DNA of 5,205 nt from Chloroflexota bacterium. Lineage in GTDB: Bacteria; Chloroflexota; Dehalococcoidia; DSTF01; RBG-16-68-14. The stretch is from positions 1 through 5,205 of the forward strand of contig JADFNZ010000105.1 in assembly GCA_022563135.1 (NCBI GenBank). Direction: 5' to 3'. The first letter of the stretch is position 1. Every line of letters starts with the position of its first letter. Position numbers and translations under genes: made by a program. This document shows, one piece after another, positions 5,205 through 5,205 of the stretch. A model generated the notes under the pieces. The model saw nothing but the letters and a program-made list of their open reading frames with translations. It was not told the origin of the DNA and ran no database searches.

Positions 5205-5205
5205 C

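Overview
The window is a GC-rich stretch of bacterial DNA in which every supported gene lies on the minus strand, so it is read from position 5205 down to 1. Six genes are supported, two of them cut by the window edges. Five have visible starts and all five are GTG. The high GC, GTG starts, 4-base gene overlaps and protein types (GYD domain, S41 protease, class III aminotransferase) would fit a Chloroflexota/Thermomicrobia-like or other GC-rich soil or thermophilic bacterium. That placement is a guess from style, not a demonstrated assignment.

Upstream block (5205 to 2238): the end of a GYD-domain protein, a small TPR protein, an NAD(P)-dependent dehydrogenase of the 2,4-diaminopentanoate dehydrogenase type, and a PLP-dependent class III (HemL-like) aminotransferase. 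The first gap is 2 bases and the next two junctions are GTGA stop/start overlaps, so this is one tightly coupled operon. The two enzymes suggest a pathway acting on amino or diamino acids, but the substrate cannot be read from the sequence.

Middle (2237 to 2019): the leader contains a clear c-di-GMP-I (GEMM-I) riboswitch aptamer, followed directly by a hairpin that can bury the ribosome binding site of the next gene. That gene (2018 to 1125) encodes a two-helix membrane diguanylate cyclase with an intact GGDEF motif and an intact RxxD inhibitory site. The enzyme that makes c-di-GMP is therefore apparently controlled by c-di-GMP both at its mRNA and at its protein. This is the most interesting feature of the window.

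Left end (1124 to 1): an intergenic stretch with a plausible extended -10 promoter, then a membrane-anchored S41 carboxy-terminal processing protease with a PDZ domain. The window cuts this gene just after its catalytic serine. No tRNA, rRNA, CRISPR array, insertion sequence or phage-like gene was seen.
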